A stretch of DNA of 44,548 bases from UPXZ01 sp964541615 (lineage in GTDB: Bacteria > Bacteroidota > Bacteroidia > Bacteroidales > Paludibacteraceae): assembly GCA_964541615.1 (NCBI GenBank), contig CAZIRA010000007.1, positions 1-44,548 of the forward strand, in the 5' to 3' direction. A program made the translations under genes and the position numbers. Below are positions 41,664-44,548 of this stretch, one piece after another (position 1 is the first letter of the stretch; each line of letters opens with the position of its first letter). The notes beneath the pieces are model-generated. The model worked only from the letters and a program-made list of their open reading frames with translations. It had not been told where the DNA came from and ran no database searches.

Positions 41664-43790
41664 TTATTCTTCCAGTAAAATTTCCATAATAGCTATAGCA
41701 GCTTTTGTCACCGAAGTTCCCGGTCCGAAAATGGCTGCCACACCGGCTTTGTACAGATAATCATAATCCTGCGCCGGAATTACACCGCCAGCAATGACAA
41801 TAATATCTTCGCGTCCGAGTTTTTTCAGTTCGTCCATTACCTGCGGAACAAGTGTTTTGTGACCTGCAGCAAGCGAAGAAACACCCAAAATGTGCACATC
41901 GTTTTCCACAGCCTGTTTGGCAGCTTCGGCCGGAGTCTGGAATAGCGGGCCCATGTCCACATCAAATCCGCAATCGGCATAACCCGTTGCTACTACTTTT
42001 GCGCCGCGGTCGTGACCGTCCTGACCCATTTTGGCAATCATGATACGTGGACGACGGCCTTCTTTTTTAGCGAATTGTTCGGTTAGCGCTGATGCACGTT
42101 CGAAATCGCTGTCATTTTTAGTTTCTGATGAATACACGCCTGAAATTGTTCTAATGGTTGCTTTATAACGTCCCACGATTTTTTCGCAGGCATCTGAAAT
42201 TTCGCCCAGTGAAGCGCGCAGACGGGATGCTTCCACAGCCAGCTCCAGCAGGTTTCCTTCGCCTGTACGCACGCATTCGGTGATGGCATCGAGTGCTTTC
42301 TGAACTGCTGCGTTATCACGGTTGGCACGCAGTTCATTCAAGCGGGCAATTTGCTGTTCGCGAACGGCCGTGTTGTCCACTTCCAGAATATCAATCGGAT
42401 CTTCTTTTTCCAACCGGTATTCATTCACACCGATAATTTTCTGAGCGCCACTGTCGATGCGTGCCTGAGTACGGGCTGCTGCTTCTTCAATACGCATTTT
42501 GGGAATTCCGGTTTCGATGGCTGCTGCCATTCCGCCCAGTTTTTCTACTTCCTCAATCAGTGCCCAGGCTTTTTCAGCCAGTTCGTTAGTCAGTGATTCC
42601 ACATAATACGAACCTGCCCACGGATCTACCTCGCGGGTGATGTCTGTTTCCTGTTGAATGTAGATTTGTGTATTGCGGGCAATACGTGCCGAAAAATCGG
42701 TAGGAAGCGCAATGGCTTCGTCCAGCGCATTGGTGTGAAGCGATTGTGTATGTCCGAGTGCGGCTGCCATTGCCTCGATGGCCGTACGTCCCACATTGTT
42801 GAACGGGTCCTGCTCGGTGAGCGACCATCCGGAGGTTTGTGAGTGTGTGCGCAAAGCGAGCGATTTCGGATTTTTCGGATTGAACTGCTTCACAATTTTC
42901 GCCCAAAGCAAACGAGCCGCACGCATTTTGGCAATTTCCATAAAGTGGTTCATGCCGATTGCCCAAAAGAACGACAAACGCGGTGCAAAAGTATCAATAT
43001 CCATTCCGGCATTCACTCCGGCGCGAAGGTATTCCAGTCCGTCGGCCAGGGTGTAAGCCAACTCGATATCAGCCGTAGCTCCGGCTTCCTGCATGTGGTA
43101 GCCTGAAATGGAGATTGAGTTGAATTTCGGCATGTTTTTAGACGTATATTCGAAAATATCGGCTATGATTTTCATGGAGAATTTCGGTGGATAAATGTAG
43201 GTATTCCGCACCATAAATTCTTTCAGAATATCGTTCTGGATAGTTCCGGCCATTTCTTCCAGTTTGGCACCCTGTTCCAGTCCGGCATTGATGTAAAACG
43301 CCAAAATTGGTAGTACTGCACCGTTCATAGTCATAGATACAGACATCTGATTGAGCGGAATTCCGTCAAAGAGTACTTTCATGTCTTCTACGGAGCAGAT
43401 TGAAACACCCGCTTTACCTACGTCGCCCACCACACGTTCGTGATCGGCATCGTAACCGCGGTGTGTAGCCAGGTCGAATGCTACGGAAAGCCCTTTCTGG
43501 CCGGCAGCCAGATTTCGACGATAGAAAGCGTTACTTTCTTCAGCGGTGGAAAATCCGGCATACTGACGAATTGTCCATGGACGCATCACATACATGGTAC
43601 TGTAAGGACCACGCAAAAAAGGAGCAATACCGGCGGCATAATTCAAATGTTCCATACCTGCAAGGTCTTCTTTGGTGTATTGAGGTTTCACCGCGATTTG
43701 CTCGGCTGTCAACCAACTCCCTTCGGCTTCGGGAGCTACCGTACTTGCCACGAAGTTTTGAATGTCAATTTCTTTAAAATTTGGTTTCAT
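41664..43790 (-). CDS. mutB: Methylmalonyl-CoA mutase large subunit
   Basis: This adenosylcobalamin-dependent enzyme interconverts succinyl-CoA and methylmalonyl-CoA, the key rearrangement of the succinate-propionate pathway used by many fermenting Bacteroidales. The 708-residue product has the substrate barrel (RPWTIRQYAGFSTAEESN, SVAFDLATHRGYDAD, THSQTSGWSLTEQDPFNN) and a C-terminal B12-binding domain with the base-off motif DGHDRG, where His593 is the lower cobalt ligand, then GVSSLAAGH and VIAGGVIP. It is the catalytic large subunit. The small subunit gene mutA, normally directly upstream in this phylum, is not there: a broken ORF6N gene occupies that position. Confidence 0.96.
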   Translation of the reverse strand: MKPNFKEIDIQNFVASTVAPEAEGSWLTAEQIAVKPQYTKEDLAGMEHLNYAAGIAPFLRGPYSTMYVMRPWTIRQYAGFSTAEESNAFYRRNLAAGQKGLSVAFDLATHRGYDADHERVVGDVGKAGVSICSVEDMKVLFDGIPLNQMSVSMTMNGAVLPILAFYINAGLEQGAKLEEMAGTIQNDILKEFMVRNTYIYPPKFSMKIIADIFEYTSKNMPKFNSISISGYHMQEAGATADIELAYTLADGLEYLRAGVNAGMDIDTFAPRLSFFWAIGMNHFMEIAKMRAARLLWAKIVKQFNPKNPKSLALRTHSQTSGWSLTEQDPFNNVGRTAIEAMAAALGHTQSLHTNALDEAIALPTDFSARIARNTQIYIQQETDITREVDPWAGSYYVESLTNELAEKAWALIEEVEKLGGMAAAIETGIPKMRIEEAAARTQARIDSGAQKIIGVNEYRLEKEDPIDILEVDNTAVREQQIARLNELRANRDNAAVQKALDAITECVRTGEGNLLELAVEASRLRASLGEISDACEKIVGRYKATIRTISGVYSSETKNDSDFERASALTEQFAKKEGRRPRIMIAKMGQDGHDRGAKVVATGYADCGFDVDMGPLFQTPAEAAKQAVENDVHILGVSSLAAGHKTLVPQVMDELKKLGREDIIVIAGGVIPAQDYDYLYKAGVAAIFGPGTSVTKAAIAIMEILLEE

Positions 43791-43800
43791 TATTTTGATA

Positions 43801-43825
43801 GACTTTTAGAACAAAGACTTTTAGA
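43801..43825. repeat. Short direct repeat upstream of mutB
   Basis: GACTTTTAGA occurs at 43801-43810 and 43816-43825, followed by a third partial copy (TTTTAGA). It is a low-complexity spacer repeat lying between mutB and the broken ORF6N gene. Confidence 0.5.
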
Positions 43826-43852
43826 TTTTAGACCCTTGTTCATTATGTTTTA

Positions 43853-44403
43853 TTAATCCTTTTTATCGCTTTTTCTTTTAACTTTATGTTTGAATTTTAA
43901 AACTGCAAAATTAAGTTCTACTGTTGTTTCTGTATCAGTTGTTTTCATATCTTCTCCCAAAAGATCCGACATAATTTCACCGCCTCTTTGCATCAATGAT
44001 TTTTGTTTATCTTCATCTTTGATTTCAGCCAATTCAGCCACTGTTTGTGAAAGTTCCCGAATTTGGGTAAAAGTTTCGATAATGGCAATGGTGGTTTGCG
44101 TTGCTTTTTCACTTTTTAAAATAGTGGCAAGCATATACAAACCTTTTTCGGTAAAAGCTTTGGGTAGAACTCGAGTTTTTGATAAGTTTGTGGTCGAAAT
44201 TTTCGACCGCATATCCGCAAGTTCTTTATAGTCAAGCTTAATAATATATCCTGTTGGAAATTATTATCCTGATTGTTTTTTACGGCTTCATTTATTCGTT
44301 TTGTTTCAACGCCATATAATTCCGCTACATCACTATCAATAATCACTTTCTGATTACGTATTGTAATTATTTTATCGGCAACCTGGTTGAATTTCACTAA
44401 CAT
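43853..44403 (-). pseudogene. ORF6N-domain protein, frameshifted
   Basis: ORF6N proteins carry a DNA-binding-like domain found on phages and mobile or accessory loci; their cellular role is not established. The N-terminal frame starts at 44403 (MLVKFNQVADK) and matches the domain through DSDVAELYGVETKRINEAVKNN, then drifts at NNQDNNFQQ. In the next frame the family sequence resumes as FPTGYIIKLDYKELADMRS and continues through VLPKAFTEKGLYMLATILKS to a normal C-terminus. The break maps to about 44259-44268 (GATAATAATTTCC on the minus strand), where one base appears lost or two gained. It may be a real pseudogene or a sequencing error. The full-length product would be about 180 residues. Confidence 0.82.
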
Positions 44404-44548
44404 TTTGAGTATATCTACTTACATATCAATAATATAAAAAAATAATAGCAAGATGATTGTATTCCTATTTATGGGATAGATAGCATGTTTACATTATCGG
44501 CAACAAAATAAACACCGCTACATCCCACACTGCATGTGAAATGACCAG

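Overview
The window looks like a chromosomal stretch from a bacterium of the phylum Bacteroidetes, most likely order Bacteroidales. Reasons: a SprA/Sov outer-membrane translocon gene of the type IX secretion system, Bacteroidetes-style promoters (TAnnTTTG -7 elements, in one case with a TTTG -33 element exactly 20 bp upstream), the rsfS-ftsH-cdsA gene order, a methylmalonyl-CoA mutase, and secreted glycosidases typical of glycan foragers. It is a draft scaffold with two 100-base runs of N. No tRNA, rRNA, CRISPR array, complete insertion sequence or prophage was seen.

Layout. 1-6720: 3' portion of sprA. 6949-8958: a DsbD-type disulfide reductase. 9018-10997: grpE-dnaJ behind a sigma-54-like promoter. 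11266-17589: a two-gene glycosidase operon (GH84 O-GlcNAcase-like and a large GH2 beta-galactosidase with a C-terminal discoidin-type domain). 17877-19295: ahcY on the minus strand. 19514-21352: zwf and pgl on the minus strand, joined only by an assembly gap. 21439-23791: htpG behind an almost ideal sigma-54 -24/-12 element. 24002-25138: argD. 25185-28500: an unknown secreted protein, rsfS and ftsH. 28630-28773: a symmetrical four-hairpin repeat. 28950-31018: cdsA and a PlsC-like acyltransferase. 31098-31550: a DUF4395 membrane protein.

31678-37642 is the most accessory-looking part and probably makes or modifies a surface polysaccharide: a radical SAM/SPASM protein, an O-antigen ligase/polymerase-like membrane protein, two convergent Stealth-family sugar-phosphate transferases, and a GH16-fold protein whose three catalytic acidic positions are replaced. 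37790-43790 returns to housekeeping genes, all on the minus strand: a LOG-family phosphoribohydrolase, gyrB, methylglyoxal synthase mgsA and methylmalonyl-CoA mutase large subunit mutB. The window ends in a frameshifted ORF6N-domain gene.

The most notable signals are regulatory and structural. grpE-dnaJ and htpG, two chaperone units 12 kb apart, share a GTGACAA box starting exactly 26 bp upstream of a TGGCA(C/G)-N5-TTG(C/T)A promoter, which suggests sigma-54 control of a heat-shock regulon. There is a REPIN-like element built from four GCnnC-N3-GnnGC hairpins arranged symmetrically. An 8-bp-period satellite lies directly in front of one Stealth gene. A GC-rich repeat ends exactly at the start codons of argD and the GH16-like gene. 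The second N gap is flanked by an identical 55-bp sequence, which looks like a failed contig merge.
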